From Mycobacterium heckeshornense (GTDB lineage Bacteria > Actinomycetota > Actinomycetes > Mycobacteriales > Mycobacteriaceae): 64,000 bases of DNA. How positions within the stretch are numbered: position 1 is the first letter of the stretch; every line of letters starts with the position of its first letter. Shown piece by piece: positions 44,866 through 53,718 of the stretch. Location of the stretch: contig NZ_AP024237.1 of assembly GCF_016592155.1 (NCBI RefSeq), positions 248,001 to 312,000 of the forward strand, given 5' to 3'. The notes beneath the pieces were generated by a model. That model ran no database searches and was not told the origin of the DNA. It saw nothing but the letters and a program-made list of their open reading frames with translations. The position numbers were made by a program, and so were the translations under genes.

Positions 44866-45917
44866 TGCCCGGCCCGAACAGGGGAGAAGCAGAAGAACTC
44901 GATGTCGACGGGATCACCGTCCGGTTGACCAACCCGGACCGCGTGTATTTCCCCATGCTGGGTTCGGCCGGCACCAAACGCCGGCTCGTCGAGTACTATC
45001 GCGCGGTTGCGCGCGGCCCGATGCTGACCGCGCTGCGTGACCGGCCCACCCATTTGCAACGCTTCCCCGACGGCATCGACGGCGAGGAGATCTACCAAAA
45101 GCGGATCCCGCGGCACCACCCGGATTACCTGGAAACCTGCCGGATCACGTTCCCGTCCGGGCGCACCGCCGACGCGCTGAAGGTGACCCATCCCGCGGCG
45201 ATCGTGTGGGCCGCGCAGATGGGCACCGTGACCCTGCATCCGTGGCCGGTGCGCTGCCCGGACACCGAACATCCCGACGAACTCAGAGTTGACCTCGACC
45301 CGCAACCGGGCACCGGCTTCGCCGAGGCCCGGGCGATCGCCGTCGACGTGCTCAAACCGCTGCTCGACGAACTGGGCCTGGTCGGCTATCCCAAGACATC
45401 CGGTGGCCGGGGCGTGCACGTGTTCCTGCGGATCAAAACGGAGTGGGATTTCGTCGCCGTGCGCCGCGCCGGGATCGCCCTGGCCCGCGAGGTGGAACGC
45501 CGCGCACCGGACGCGGTCACCACCTCGTGGTGGAAAGAGGAGCGCGGGAAGCGGATTTTCATCGACTACAACCAAAACGCCCGCGACCGCACGTTCGCGT
45601 CGGCATACTCGGTGCGGCGCACGCCGATCGCGACGGTATCCACCCCGCTGACCTGGCAGGAGCTGGCCCGCGCTGACCCCGACGACTACACTCTCGTCAC
45701 CGTGCCCGACCTGGTGGCCCGCCGCGACGACCCGTGGGCCGACATGGAATCTGTCCGCCAGTCGATTGCGCCGCTGCTGGAGATGGTCAGGGCCGACGAA
45801 GAGCGTGGCCTGGGCGACCTGCCCTATCCGCCGAACTACCCGAAGATGCCGGGCGAACCCAAACGGGTGCAGCCCTCCCGGGATACCGACCTGAAGAAAC
45901 CAGGCAGCCTGCAGTAG
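44865..45917 (+). CDS. Archaeo-eukaryotic primase-polymerase PrimC (Prim-PolC)
   Basis: AEP-superfamily gap-filling polymerase, 350 residues, homologous to the LigD polymerase domain. Catalytic motif I RVDLDPQPG (Asp143, Asp145), motif II SGGRGVHVF (179-187, His185) and motif III FIDYNQN (Asp234). N-terminal VDGITVRLTNPDRVYFP is also typical. Overlaps ligC2 by one base; with LigC1/LigC2 it probably forms a ligase-polymerase excision-repair set that fills short gaps, preferring ribonucleotides. No Ku gene is visible nearby. Confidence 0.92.
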   Translation: MPGPNRGEAEELDVDGITVRLTNPDRVYFPMLGSAGTKRRLVEYYRAVARGPMLTALRDRPTHLQRFPDGIDGEEIYQKRIPRHHPDYLETCRITFPSGRTADALKVTHPAAIVWAAQMGTVTLHPWPVRCPDTEHPDELRVDLDPQPGTGFAEARAIAVDVLKPLLDELGLVGYPKTSGGRGVHVFLRIKTEWDFVAVRRAGIALAREVERRAPDAVTTSWWKEERGKRIFIDYNQNARDRTFASAYSVRRTPIATVSTPLTWQELARADPDDYTLVTVPDLVARRDDPWADMESVRQSIAPLLEMVRADEERGLGDLPYPPNYPKMPGEPKRVQPSRDTDLKKPGSLQ

Positions 45918-45963
45918 CCCGCAATCCGGGACCGGTGGCCCAGGAGGTCACCCGGCTGTCACC

Positions 45964-46101
45964 ATGGAATACGTGACCACCGCGATCGTGGTGACGCTGA
46001 CGCTCGTGGCGCTCGGCATTGTCATCGATCGGCTGCTTTGGCTGCGGAAGTGGCTGAACAAGCCGCCCCCCGGCAGCAGCAATGACGACCGACGAGCGTA
46101 A
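45964..46101 (+). CDS. 45-residue single-pass membrane protein
   Basis: Short gene, 46 bases after primC. ATG then one hydrophobic helix (TAIVVTLTLVALGIVI, about residues 5-20) followed by a basic amphipathic segment RLLWLRKWLNK and a polar tail PPPGSSNDDRRA. Layout of a small inner-membrane peptide with a cytoplasmic C-terminus. AGGAGG is present at 45940-45945, rather far from the ATG. Function unknown. Confidence 0.5.
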   Translation: MEYVTTAIVVTLTLVALGIVIDRLLWLRKWLNKPPPGSSNDDRRA

Positions 46102-46207
46102 CCGTGGATCAGGGCACCGGATTGTCCGACGTTATAACCCGGTCAATTGCGGGAACTCCCTAGCCGCGAAGGGCGCCGACCCGGGCGTCGCTATGACAGG
46201 AGCAGCA

Positions 46208-46486
46208 ATGATCGGATCAATCATCCTGGCCATCATCGTGGGCGCGATTATCGGTGTGGTGGCGCGTCTGGTCATGCCGGGCAAGCAGAACATCGGCATG
46301 GTCATGACAGTTCTGCTCGGCGCGGTCGGTGGCCTCGTCGGCTCGGCGGTCGCCGGCGCGTTCGGGTACCACAATGCCAATGGTGGAATCGCCTGGATTC
46401 CCTTCATCATTGGCGTGGTTGTCGCCGTCATTTTGATCGCGATCTATCAGGCAGTGACCGCTCGCCGCCCCAGAACGCTTCGATAG
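46208..46486 (+). CDS. GlsB/YeaQ/YmgE family membrane protein
   Basis: A 92-residue protein of the transglycosylase-associated family: three helices with the typical GAIIGVVARLVMPGKQNIGMV, LLGAVGGLVGSAVAG and IPFIIGVVVAVILIAIY. The ATG at 46208 with AGGAG at 46198-46202 is preferred; the frame is open upstream. Members are general stress proteins in other bacteria (GlsB, YmgE); the role is not defined here. Confidence 0.83.
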   Translation: MIGSIILAIIVGAIIGVVARLVMPGKQNIGMVMTVLLGAVGGLVGSAVAGAFGYHNANGGIAWIPFIIGVVVAVILIAIYQAVTARRPRTLR

Positions 46487-46497
46487 CTGCCCGCAAC

Positions 46498-47151
46498 CTA
46501 CGCCGACGGCTGCTGGAGTCGGCTCGCAACAAATGCCGCGGCCTGATCCGGCATACCGTTCTGCACATACAGCAGGTGAGGGACCATGTTTCCGCCGTCG
46601 GCGCAGATGATGTCGTCGGGAAGGCACAAGTCGATGGTCTTCGGGCGATAGACAGCGTTGACCGCGGGAATCCGGCCGTCCGTCAACGACTTTGCGTAGC
46701 TGCTCGACGGGTTGCCGAAGAGAGCGACCGCGGCGACGTGGTTGGCCAGCTGGGCCGGCATCTGGTTGCTGACCAGGTCCATCACACCCGCGCCCTGCGA
46801 ATATCCGCCGAGCACCACGCTGGTCTTGGGGCATTCCGCGACGATGTTTTGGATGTGCGCGCCGGCATCGCTCGCGCCGGCCAGCGCGCTGTTGACGTAG
46901 TCGGCGGTCGCCGGGTAGTTGACCGCGTAGACCTGCAGCGATCGCCCCGCAAGTTGCGACTCAAGCGAGTCGACGAACGCCTGGCCGACCCCGCCCACAC
47001 CGGGAGGCTCACCGGTGCCACGGGCGAATACCACCTCGGTGTCGGGGCATTGATCGGCGTGAGCCGACGCGGTAAGGCTCGGTGCGCCGACAAGCGTCCA
47101 CGGCAGCACGCCGGCCGCGCCGAGCACGCGAGCGATGTCGCGGATGGTCAT
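46498..47151 (-). CDS. Secreted cutinase-like esterase (copy 1)
   Basis: Cutinase-family serine esterase, 217 residues. N-terminal signal peptide (to about residue 33, ...TASAHADQ), then CPDTEVVFARGTGEPPGVG, the nucleophile GYSQGAG (Ser), CLPDDIICADGG (catalytic Asp loop with disulphide Cys) and a final His in MVPHLLYV. The pattern matches Culp proteins, which hydrolyse short acyl esters and some phospholipids. Start at MTIRDIARVL; an earlier ATG at 47169 is possible. Tandem with a paralogue upstream. Confidence 0.9.
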   Translation of the reverse strand: MTIRDIARVLGAAGVLPWTLVGAPSLTASAHADQCPDTEVVFARGTGEPPGVGGVGQAFVDSLESQLAGRSLQVYAVNYPATADYVNSALAGASDAGAHIQNIVAECPKTSVVLGGYSQGAGVMDLVSNQMPAQLANHVAAVALFGNPSSSYAKSLTDGRIPAVNAVYRPKTIDLCLPDDIICADGGNMVPHLLYVQNGMPDQAAAFVASRLQQPSA

Positions 47152-47214
47152 CTGTGCATGCTGACACATCGCCGGTGATTGCCTGACGGCTGGTGGTAAC
47201 CGCACCGGCCCCGG

Positions 47215-47847
47215 CTAGAGCCGACCAGCCGCGAATGACGCGGCCTGGTTCGTCATACCCGACTGGATATAGGCGACGTGCGCCGCGGGATTCCTGCCTT
47301 CGGAGCAGATCGGGTCGTCGGGAACGCACAAGTCGATGGTTTTCGGACGGTACAGCGGGCTGATCGTGGGCAGCCGGCCCCCGCCCAACGTCCGCGCGAA
47401 GGTACTTTCCGGGTTGCCGAACAGCGCCACCGCGGCGACGTGGTCGGCCACCCGCGGCGGCATCGACTCGGTGGCCATATCGATCACCCCCGCGCCCTGC
47501 GAATATCCGCCGAGCACGAGCCGGGTGTCGGGGCAGGTCGCGACCGTGTTTTCCACGTGAGCGCGGGCATCAGCGGCACCGGCGAACGAGCTGCTGACAA
47601 AGGCGTCGGTCGCCGGGTAGTTCACCGGGTAGACGCCGATCGAACGCCGCGGCGCTTGGCTTCTGAGCGAATCGACGAACGCCTGGCCGACCGCGCCGAC
47701 GCCCGCAGGCTCATTGGTGCCACGAGCAAACACCACTTCGGCGTCGGGACAGGGGTCCGCATCGGCGATGATCGCCGTGTTCAGCAACCCGCAGCCGATC
47801 ACCGCGGCGCCCGCCACGAGGCACGCGGCGGTGGCCCGTGCGCTCAC
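47215..47847 (-). CDS. Secreted cutinase-like esterase (copy 2)
   Basis: Paralogous cutinase, 210 residues from GTG at 47845-47847 (VSARATAACLVAGAAVIGCG signal segment). Mature part CPDAEVVFARGTNEPAGVG, nucleophile GYSQGAGV, DLCVPDDPICSEG and HVAYIQ. The two mature domains are similar over their whole length, showing tandem duplication; the signal peptides differ. Copy 2 is upstream of copy 1 by 63 bases, so they are probably co-transcribed. Confidence 0.9.
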   Translation of the reverse strand: MSARATAACLVAGAAVIGCGLLNTAIIADADPCPDAEVVFARGTNEPAGVGAVGQAFVDSLRSQAPRRSIGVYPVNYPATDAFVSSSFAGAADARAHVENTVATCPDTRLVLGGYSQGAGVIDMATESMPPRVADHVAAVALFGNPESTFARTLGGGRLPTISPLYRPKTIDLCVPDDPICSEGRNPAAHVAYIQSGMTNQAASFAAGRL

Positions 47848-47966
47848 CTTACGAATGTTGGCACAGCCTCGGTGCCTGTCGGGCGGTGTTGTCACGGCCG
47901 GGTAGCGGCGGATGCGGCTGTTTGACGGATGTGGCAGAGACGGCGCAAAGGTCGTTACCGGGGCGT

Positions 47967-47972
47967 TATAGT
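47967..47972 (+). promoter_or_regulatory. -10 element giving a likely leaderless transcript
   Basis: TATAGT lies 7 bases before the ATG of the DUF5078-like gene, the spacing at which transcription would begin at or beside the A of the start codon. There is no purine-rich ribosome-binding site before this ATG, as expected for leaderless mycobacterial mRNAs. Confidence 0.5.
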
Positions 47973-47979
47973 AGGCCAC

Positions 47980-48441
47980 ATGCGTCGCAATCGTCGGAAA
48001 CCAGTCCTGTGCGCCGGTGCGGCGGCAATGCTTGCCCTCGGCATCGCCGCCACGGCCCTTCCCGGCCGCGCAGCGGCGGACTCCACAGACGACTACCCGA
48101 TCCCGCGGCGGATCATCAACACCACGTGCACCGCCGAGCAACTGCTGGCCGCCGCCAGAGACTACGCTCCGGTGTACTACGAGCGGTATATGAACGACTA
48201 CCACTTCCACCAAAATTTTCAGCAGGCAGTCCAGGACAAGGCGCACTGGTTCTTTTCATTGACGCCCGCGGAGCGCAGGCAATACTCGGACCACTTGTAT
48301 GAGCCGGGCGTACGCGACCCGATGACGATCCAATGGGTCAACAACTTCAAGATCTTCTTCAACAACAAGGGCGTCGTCGCCAAGGAAACCGACCACTGCG
48401 CTGAATACCCACCGAACGACATGTCCGTGTGGGACTGGTGA
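47980..48441 (+). CDS. Secreted DUF5078-like protein
   Basis: A 153-residue exported protein. Signal peptide [20 protein letters not shown] to cleavage near AAADS, then a compact domain with [37 protein letters not shown] and two Cys. Actinobacterial secreted family of unknown function (DUF5078 by resemblance). Divergent from cutinase copy 2. See the -10 element at 47967 for its start. Confidence 0.8.
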   Translation: MRRNRRKPVLCAGAAAMLALGIAATALPGRAAADSTDDYPIPRRIINTTCTAEQLLAAARDYAPVYYERYMNDYHFHQNFQQAVQDKAHWFFSLTPAERRQYSDHLYEPGVRDPMTIQWVNNFKIFFNNKGVVAKETDHCAEYPPNDMSVWDW

Positions 48442-48522
48442 CGACAACCGCACGTAACACGCTGTCGCTCAAAGAGATTCGCGGATGATCCGCTGGCGCA
48501 GTCAGCTGCGCCATTGCGTCGC

Positions 48523-51423
48523 CTACGATCTCGCTTCCGCTAACTCCCGGCTAACGGGCGCGGTCGGCGCCGCCCGGTGCCGAGCCGGCCGGGTGCGCAC
48601 GCGTTGTGGCCACCAGAACCACCGGCCGAGCAGCGCGGCGATGGACGGTGTCATGAACGAGCGCACCACCAAGGTGTCGAACAGCAAACCCAGACCGATG
48701 GTGGTGCCGACCTGGCCGATGACGCGCAGGTCACTGACCACCATGGCCATCATGGTGAACGCGAACACCAGGCCGGCCGATGTGACGACGGAACCGCTGC
48801 CGCCCATTGCGCGGATAATGCCGGTCTTGAGCCCGGCGTGAATCTCCTCTTTGAACCGCGCCACCAGCAGCAGGTTGTAGTCCGAGCCGACCGCCAACAA
48901 GATGATCACCGACATGGCCAGCACCATCCAGTGCACATCGAGTCCGACGATGTGCTGCCAGATCAGCACGGACAGTCCGAACGCGCTGCCCAGCGAGAGC
49001 AGCACGGTGCCGACGATGACGGCAGCGGCGATGATGCTTCGGGTGATGACCAGCATCACGATGAAAATCAAACACAGCGAGGCGATTCCGGCGATGATCA
49101 AGTCCCACGTCGCCCCGGTGGACATGTCTTTGTAGATGGCAGCCGTACCACCGAGGTACACCTTGGAGCCCTCCAGCGGCGTGGCCTTGATGGCCTCGTG
49201 TACGGCCCGCTTTATCGGGGTGACGTGCGAAATACCTTCCGGTGACATGGGATCACCTTCGTGGAAGATGATCATCCGGACCGCATGGCCGTCGGGCGAC
49301 AGGAACATTTTTACGCCGCGCTTGAAATCGGGATTGTCAAAGGCTTCCGGCGGCAGATAGAACGAGTCGTCGTTTTTGGCGTCGTCGAATGCGTGGCCCA
49401 TCGCGGACTGGTTGTCCATCATCGCCTGCATCTGATGCTGAAGGCCGCCCATGGTTTGCTGCATGGTCAGCATCATGGTCTTCATCGTCTTCATGGTCTC
49501 GATCATCGGCGGCATGATCGTGAGCATCTGCGGCATCAGCGTGTCGAGCCGGTCCATGTCCGGCATCAAGTTCGTGATGTCATCGGTCATCGTGTCAACG
49601 CCGTCCAGTGCGTCGAAGATCGACCGCAGCGACCAGCAGATGGGAATGTCGAAACAGTGCTTCTCCCAATAGAAGTAGCTGCGGATCGGTCGCCAGAAGT
49701 CGTCGAAGTTCGCGATCTGATCTCGTAACTCCTGAATGTCGGCGACCATGCCGTGCATCTTGCCGACCATGCTGTGCGTGGTGTCCGCCATCTGCCGGGT
49801 GATGTCGAGCATCTTCTCCATGTTGTTGATGGTCTTTTGCATTTCGTCGGCCTGCACCAGCATGTCGTTCATGCGGTCCAGCATGTACTTCATGTTCAGC
49901 TGCTGGGTGGTGCCCTGCATGCTGATCATGAACGGGATCGTCGTGTGATTGATCGGCGTCCCCTGGGGCCGCGTGATGGCCTGTACCCGCGCGATGCCGG
50001 GCACCTGGAAGACGGCCTTGGCCACCCGGTTGATCACCAGGAAGTCGGCGGGGTTTCGCATGTCGTGATCGGTTTCGATCAGCAGCAATTCGGGATTCAT
50101 CCGGGCTTGCGCGAAGTGCCGGTCCGCGGCGGCATATCCCACGTTCGCCGGGATGTCGGCCGGCATGTAGTTGCGGTTGTCGTAGCCGGGCCGATAGCTG
50201 GGCAAGGTGATCAGGCCGACCAGGGCGATGGCCACCGTCGCGGCCAGGACGGGAGCCGGCCAGCGCACGACCGCCGCGCCGATCTTTCGCCAGCCGCGTA
50301 TCCGCATCGCCCGTCGCGGCTCGAGCAGCCCGAAATGACTGGCCACCACAACGGCCGCCGCTCCGAGCGTCAGCGCGGCGAACACCACGACGAGCATGCC
50401 GATCGCCAGCGGAACACCGAGGGTCTGGAAATAGGGCAACCGGGTGAAACGCAGGCAGAAGGTCGCGCCCGCGATCGTCAGACCCGAGCCCAGGATCACG
50501 TGGCCCGTCCCGCGATACATCGTGTAGAACGCGGACTCGCGGTCCTCGCCGACGGTGCGGGCTTCCTGGTAGCGGCCGATCAAAAAGATGGCATAGTCGG
50601 TCGCCGCAGCGATGGCCAGCATCACAAGCAGGTTCACCGCGAATGTGGAGAGCCCAATGATGTTGTGGTAGCCCAGGAATGCCACCACGCCGCGGGCCAC
50701 CGCCAACTCCAGGAACACCATTGCCATCACGATCAACACCGTGATGATCGACCGGTAGACGAACAGCAGCATCACAATGATCACCAGGAAGGTGAGGCTG
50801 GTGATCAGCTTGAGGCTGCGGTCACCGGCGATGTGCTGGTCGGCCAGCAGCGGCGCCGCCCCGGTGGCATACACGTGGATTCCGGGCGGTGGTGGATTGT
50901 TCTTGAGGATGGTCTGGATCGCCTCGACCGACTCGTTGGCCAGGCTCTCACCCTGATTACCGGCGAGATACACCTGAACGTAGGCCGCTTTGCCGTCAGG
51001 GCTCTGCGAGCCCGCCGCGGTCAGCGGGTCGCTCCAGAAGTCCTGGACGTTCTCGACGTGTTTGGTGTCCGCCCTGAACTTGGCGACCAGGCCGTCGTAG
51101 TAGTGGTGGGCCGCGTCACCGAGGGGGCGATCGCCCTCCAACACGACCATCGCCGAGCTGTCGGATTTGAATTCGTGGAAGACCTGACCGACGCGCTTCA
51201 TCGCGATCATCGATGGCGCGTCTTTGGGGCTCATCGACACCGTCCGCATCTGGCCCACGACGTCCAATTGGGGGACAACCAGGTTCAACACCACGGTGAC
51301 CGCAACCCACGCGAGCAGAATCGGCACCGCCAGCCGGCGGATCCAGCGCGGCAACCGCTCGTGTATCGGCTCACCGGCTACCCGCAACGCGTCGGTGGGC
51401 GCGTCGGCCGAGTGGGCGCTCAT
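48523..51423 (-). CDS. MmpL-family RND transporter (MmpL4/5 type)
   Basis: RND-superfamily transporter of 966 residues with two sets of membrane helices, each preceded by a large periplasmic domain. Between them lies a long Met/Gln-rich coiled-coil insert (about 510-690; e.g. [20 protein letters not shown]) that marks the MmpL4/MmpL5 type, which export siderophores or drugs together with an MmpS. TM4-type proton-relay segment [21 protein letters not shown] and its counterpart [20 protein letters not shown] contain the conserved Asp-Tyr pairs. ATGA overlap with mmpS. Cargo unknown. Confidence 0.93.
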   Translation of the reverse strand: MSAHSADAPTDALRVAGEPIHERLPRWIRRLAVPILLAWVAVTVVLNLVVPQLDVVGQMRTVSMSPKDAPSMIAMKRVGQVFHEFKSDSSAMVVLEGDRPLGDAAHHYYDGLVAKFRADTKHVENVQDFWSDPLTAAGSQSPDGKAAYVQVYLAGNQGESLANESVEAIQTILKNNPPPPGIHVYATGAAPLLADQHIAGDRSLKLITSLTFLVIIVMLLFVYRSIITVLIVMAMVFLELAVARGVVAFLGYHNIIGLSTFAVNLLVMLAIAAATDYAIFLIGRYQEARTVGEDRESAFYTMYRGTGHVILGSGLTIAGATFCLRFTRLPYFQTLGVPLAIGMLVVVFAALTLGAAAVVVASHFGLLEPRRAMRIRGWRKIGAAVVRWPAPVLAATVAIALVGLITLPSYRPGYDNRNYMPADIPANVGYAAADRHFAQARMNPELLLIETDHDMRNPADFLVINRVAKAVFQVPGIARVQAITRPQGTPINHTTIPFMISMQGTTQQLNMKYMLDRMNDMLVQADEMQKTINNMEKMLDITRQMADTTHSMVGKMHGMVADIQELRDQIANFDDFWRPIRSYFYWEKHCFDIPICWSLRSIFDALDGVDTMTDDITNLMPDMDRLDTLMPQMLTIMPPMIETMKTMKTMMLTMQQTMGGLQHQMQAMMDNQSAMGHAFDDAKNDDSFYLPPEAFDNPDFKRGVKMFLSPDGHAVRMIIFHEGDPMSPEGISHVTPIKRAVHEAIKATPLEGSKVYLGGTAAIYKDMSTGATWDLIIAGIASLCLIFIVMLVITRSIIAAAVIVGTVLLSLGSAFGLSVLIWQHIVGLDVHWMVLAMSVIILLAVGSDYNLLLVARFKEEIHAGLKTGIIRAMGGSGSVVTSAGLVFAFTMMAMVVSDLRVIGQVGTTIGLGLLFDTLVVRSFMTPSIAALLGRWFWWPQRVRTRPARHRAAPTAPVSRELAEARS

Positions 51424-51851
51424 GCGGATTTCACCAAGCAGAAGGTCTGGGCGTTCACGCCGTTGGAGATCCTTTCGTCTTTGACCACGCCGTCGACGGT
51501 GATGCGGCAGCCGATCGTGTCGCCGTTGCCCTGCGCCACGATGTTCGGGCTCACCGCAGGGTCAGTGGTCGACAACGTCAGCGACCATGGCAGCGATGCA
51601 CCGTCCACCCGCCGGGGGGTGGCGTTGAGATCCAGGTAATTGATGTCGGCCATGGCGCCGCCTTGGCCGAAGATTTCGTAGACCACCACCTTCGGGTTGA
51701 ACGGCTTGGTGTCTTCGTATTTGACCGACGAGCCGCCCGCGGCGCCATGAGCGCCGAAATAGCCGTGCACGCGATACACGGTGAACCCGCCGACGGCGAC
51801 GACAACGGCAATGAGCAACGGCATCCAGACGCGTTTGATAACTCTGTACAT
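51420..51851 (-). CDS. MmpS-family accessory protein
   Basis: A 143-residue periplasmic accessory protein with an N-terminal membrane anchor ([19 protein letters not shown]) and the MmpS domain ([20 protein letters not shown] ... [20 protein letters not shown] ... [18 protein letters not shown]). It pairs with the MmpL encoded directly downstream (ATGA overlap). The ATG at 51849-51851 is preceded by GAGGGGTGAG. Two operator-like palindromes and a short leader ORF lie upstream. Confidence 0.92.
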   Translation of the reverse strand: MYRVIKRVWMPLLIAVVVAVGGFTVYRVHGYFGAHGAAGGSSVKYEDTKPFNPKVVVYEIFGQGGAMADINYLDLNATPRRVDGASLPWSLTLSTTDPAVSPNIVAQGNGDTIGCRITVDGVVKDERISNGVNAQTFCLVKSA

Positions 51852-51989
51852 CGAAAGCTCACCCCTCTCGTCGTGACCATCGACAGCCTGCGGCCGGGCG
51901 CGCTTCGCCGCGTCGGCATACGCAGACGATCGGCGACACGCTGCCGTCACCGGCGTACACCAGCTCATCCGGTACGTCAGCGGGTCTGC

Positions 51990-52079
51990 TCAGGTGTGGC
52001 GGTGCGGTTGCCACTGAGATATGACCTCAGAAGCTTTGCCGGCCCGTGGTTTCCTGACCGCGGACCCGGTCCCTGCCAT
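51990..52079 (-). CDS. Possible 29-residue leader peptide upstream of mmpS-mmpL
   Basis: ATG at 52077-52079 is preceded at 9 bases by a strong AAGGAGG (52089-52095). The product is a basic polar peptide (MAGTGSAVRKPRAGKASEVI... ending PHRHT) without membrane segment, and no downstream frame continues it. Position between the operator elements and mmpS fits a leader peptide or the relic start of a lost gene. Possibility of a frameshifted regulator cannot be excluded. Confidence 0.45.
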   Translation of the reverse strand: MAGTGSAVRKPRAGKASEVISQWQPHRHT

Positions 52080-52103
52080 GTTGACCGTCCTCCTTACCGT
52101 ATT

Positions 52104-52154
52104 GCCATAGATTAGTTGGCCTAACGTACGTGCGCCATAGATTAGCGACGCTAA
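52104..52154. promoter_or_regulatory. Duplicated TTAG-N5-CTAA operator-like palindromes
   Basis: TTAGTTGGCCTAA at 52112-52124 and TTAGCGACGCTAA at 52142-52154, each embedded in the same direct repeat GCCATAGATTAG (52104-52115 and 52134-52145), exactly 30 bases apart, about three helical turns. On the minus strand each repeat also contains TAATCT, a possible -10. Likely binding sites for a dimeric repressor controlling mmpS-mmpL and/or the DUF732 gene. Some half-site resemblance to iron boxes, but not a full match. Confidence 0.55.
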
Positions 52155-52247
52155 AGTCTGATTGGTGCGCCGGCCCACGAGTATGGCTGTCCGGGCCCAT
52201 CCAGCCGAGACGGGCCCGCAGGTGGAACGGAAAGGTACGATCCAGCC

Positions 52248-52583
52248 ATGAAGGTAACGAGGTTCACGGTCGCCGCGATCGCCATTGCGAGCGCTCTGGC
52301 CGCACCAGCGCACGCCGACCCGGACACCGACTTCGATAACCAGCTTCAGACCTACGGCATCTACGGCCCCCACGACTACAACCCGTACCTGGCCAAAATC
52401 GCTTGCCGGCGACTCGGTGACGGCGTCGACCCGGACGCTGCCGCATCCGCCCGATTCCTGTCACACAACTTGCCGCGCGGCACCACACCGGTGCAGACGT
52501 ATCAGTTCCTCGGCACCGCCATCAGCTTCTACTGCCCCGACCTGGCACCCAAACTGCAAAACATTCCACCGGTCCAAGGCTGA
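52248..52583 (+). CDS. Secreted DUF732-like protein
   Basis: A 111-residue exported protein: signal peptide MKVTRFTVAAIAIASALAAP cleaved near AHA-DPD, then a small domain with two Cys (ACRRLGDG and FYCPDL) and the typical YGIYGPHDY and GTAISFYCP features of the mycobacterial DUF732 family. Function unknown; similar proteins are abundant in culture filtrates. Divergent from the mmpS operon and possibly co-regulated through the shared palindromes. Confidence 0.82.
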   Translation: MKVTRFTVAAIAIASALAAPAHADPDTDFDNQLQTYGIYGPHDYNPYLAKIACRRLGDGVDPDAAASARFLSHNLPRGTTPVQTYQFLGTAISFYCPDLAPKLQNIPPVQG

Positions 52584-52617
52584 GCGCCGCCGCTTGTCAC
52601 CCGCCTCGAGCGACCGG

Positions 52618-53676
52618 TCATCCGGCCGAGGCCACGCCGCGTGGCAGCGTCAACGGCAGGTCGGTGTAAGTGACGATGCCCGGTGCGGCCGCGACGACAG
52701 CAGGAATCGCGTTGATGGTAGGCATCGCCGTCATGATGTGGCCGAGTGTCATGAAGTCGGCGATGGTCCCGGCCTGGAAATCGGGGGGCGGCAAAAACCC
52801 GACGGTGGTCTTCACCGTTGGCCGCCCGTCGACGTGGATGACCCACCCGTCCTGATCGATTTTCCAGTCCGGCTCGAGGGTCTGGCCCTTGCGCCACCGC
52901 ACGTTGAGCTCGACGAGGGATTTGCCGCCGACGAGCCCTTGCCAGCTTGCGTAGACACCGGCGACGCAGCCGGCCGCGATGGTCCAGGAGCCCAGGTCGA
53001 GATCCGCGGTGGTTTGCGCATACTCCGCCTGGCAGCGCACCTCGTCTAACTCGACCCCGAGCGCGTCAGCGACCAGCCGCACCGCCTCGCCGAACACCGC
53101 CGTGCCTTGCGCCGTCATCGCGGGCAGGTCGGGGTGGTCGATCGGCTTGCCGAACCCCACCGGCAGTTCGGTGGCCGGCGAATCGTAAAACGTGGTGTCG
53201 GCGGCCTCGTTGACGGTGACCTTGTCCACCCGGTCGCACACCATGGCCGACACGATCGCCAATAGTTCAGCGAATCCGGGGCTGACACCGGAGCCGAAGA
53301 TCGTCGAGCCGCCTTTGCGGCAGGCTTCGGCGATGCGGTCGCGGTCCGCGCCCAAGTTGTGTCCGGTGATAAACGATGCCGTCGCGACGACGTTGACGCC
53401 GGCCGACAGGATGCGTACCAGCTCGTCGACGTTGATCCACATCGGGTTGTAGACAACGCAGTCCGGCTTCAGCGCCAGCAGGGCGTCGACATCGTCGGTG
53501 GCGACAACACCCAGTGGGTCGATGCCGCACAGTTCTCCGACGTCGCGGCCCACCTTGTCGGGTGAGTGGGCATAACAGCCGACGAGTTCGAACGTGGGGT
53601 TGGCCACCAGGGCCTGTACCGAGCTCTTGCCGACATTTCCTGTCGTCCACTGGACGACCCGATAGCTGTTTGGCAC
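52618..53676 (-). CDS. Dihydrodipicolinate reductase-like NAD(P)-binding protein
   Basis: A 352-residue oxidoreductase with an N-terminal Rossmann motif VVQWTTGNVGKSSVQAL, similar to DapB N-terminal and 2,4-diaminopentanoate dehydrogenase-like proteins, and a C-terminal alpha/beta domain with FGSGVSPGFAELLAI. This group is expanded in mycobacteria and has no firm substrate. ATG start at 53674-53676; convergent with the DUF732 gene, 35 bases apart. Confidence 0.85.
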   Translation of the reverse strand: MPNSYRVVQWTTGNVGKSSVQALVANPTFELVGCYAHSPDKVGRDVGELCGIDPLGVVATDDVDALLALKPDCVVYNPMWINVDELVRILSAGVNVVATASFITGHNLGADRDRIAEACRKGGSTIFGSGVSPGFAELLAIVSAMVCDRVDKVTVNEAADTTFYDSPATELPVGFGKPIDHPDLPAMTAQGTAVFGEAVRLVADALGVELDEVRCQAEYAQTTADLDLGSWTIAAGCVAGVYASWQGLVGGKSLVELNVRWRKGQTLEPDWKIDQDGWVIHVDGRPTVKTTVGFLPPPDFQAGTIADFMTLGHIMTAMPTINAIPAVVAAAPGIVTYTDLPLTLPRGVASAG

Positions 53677-53718
53677 CCGCTCAGCATATTGTCCGGCGTC
53701 GACGATGCCGGGGCGGGC

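Larger units (their letters stand above)
51852..52247. other. Gap upstream of mmpS: leader ORF and operator region
   Basis: 396 bases with no standard-size gene. It holds the 29-codon ORF at 51990-52079 and the duplicated palindromic elements at 52104-52154. The plus-strand side probably carries the promoter for the DUF732-like gene at 52248. Confidence 0.7.

Noticed and set aside
46115..46150. Possible SigF promoter before the GlsB-like gene (GTTA-N16-GGGAAC)
   Set aside because: Both boxes deviate from GTTT and GGGTAT; too weak to list.
49753..51639. A 628-residue open frame antisense to mmpL and mmpS
   Set aside because: His/Gln/Arg-rich shadow of the strong MmpL frame; no ribosome-binding site or motif.
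52104..52154. IdeR iron box upstream of mmpS-mmpL
   Set aside because: Half-site TTAG/CTAA resemblance exists, but the 19-bp TTAGGTTAGGCTAACCTAA spacing is not met, so the sites are reported as unidentified operators.
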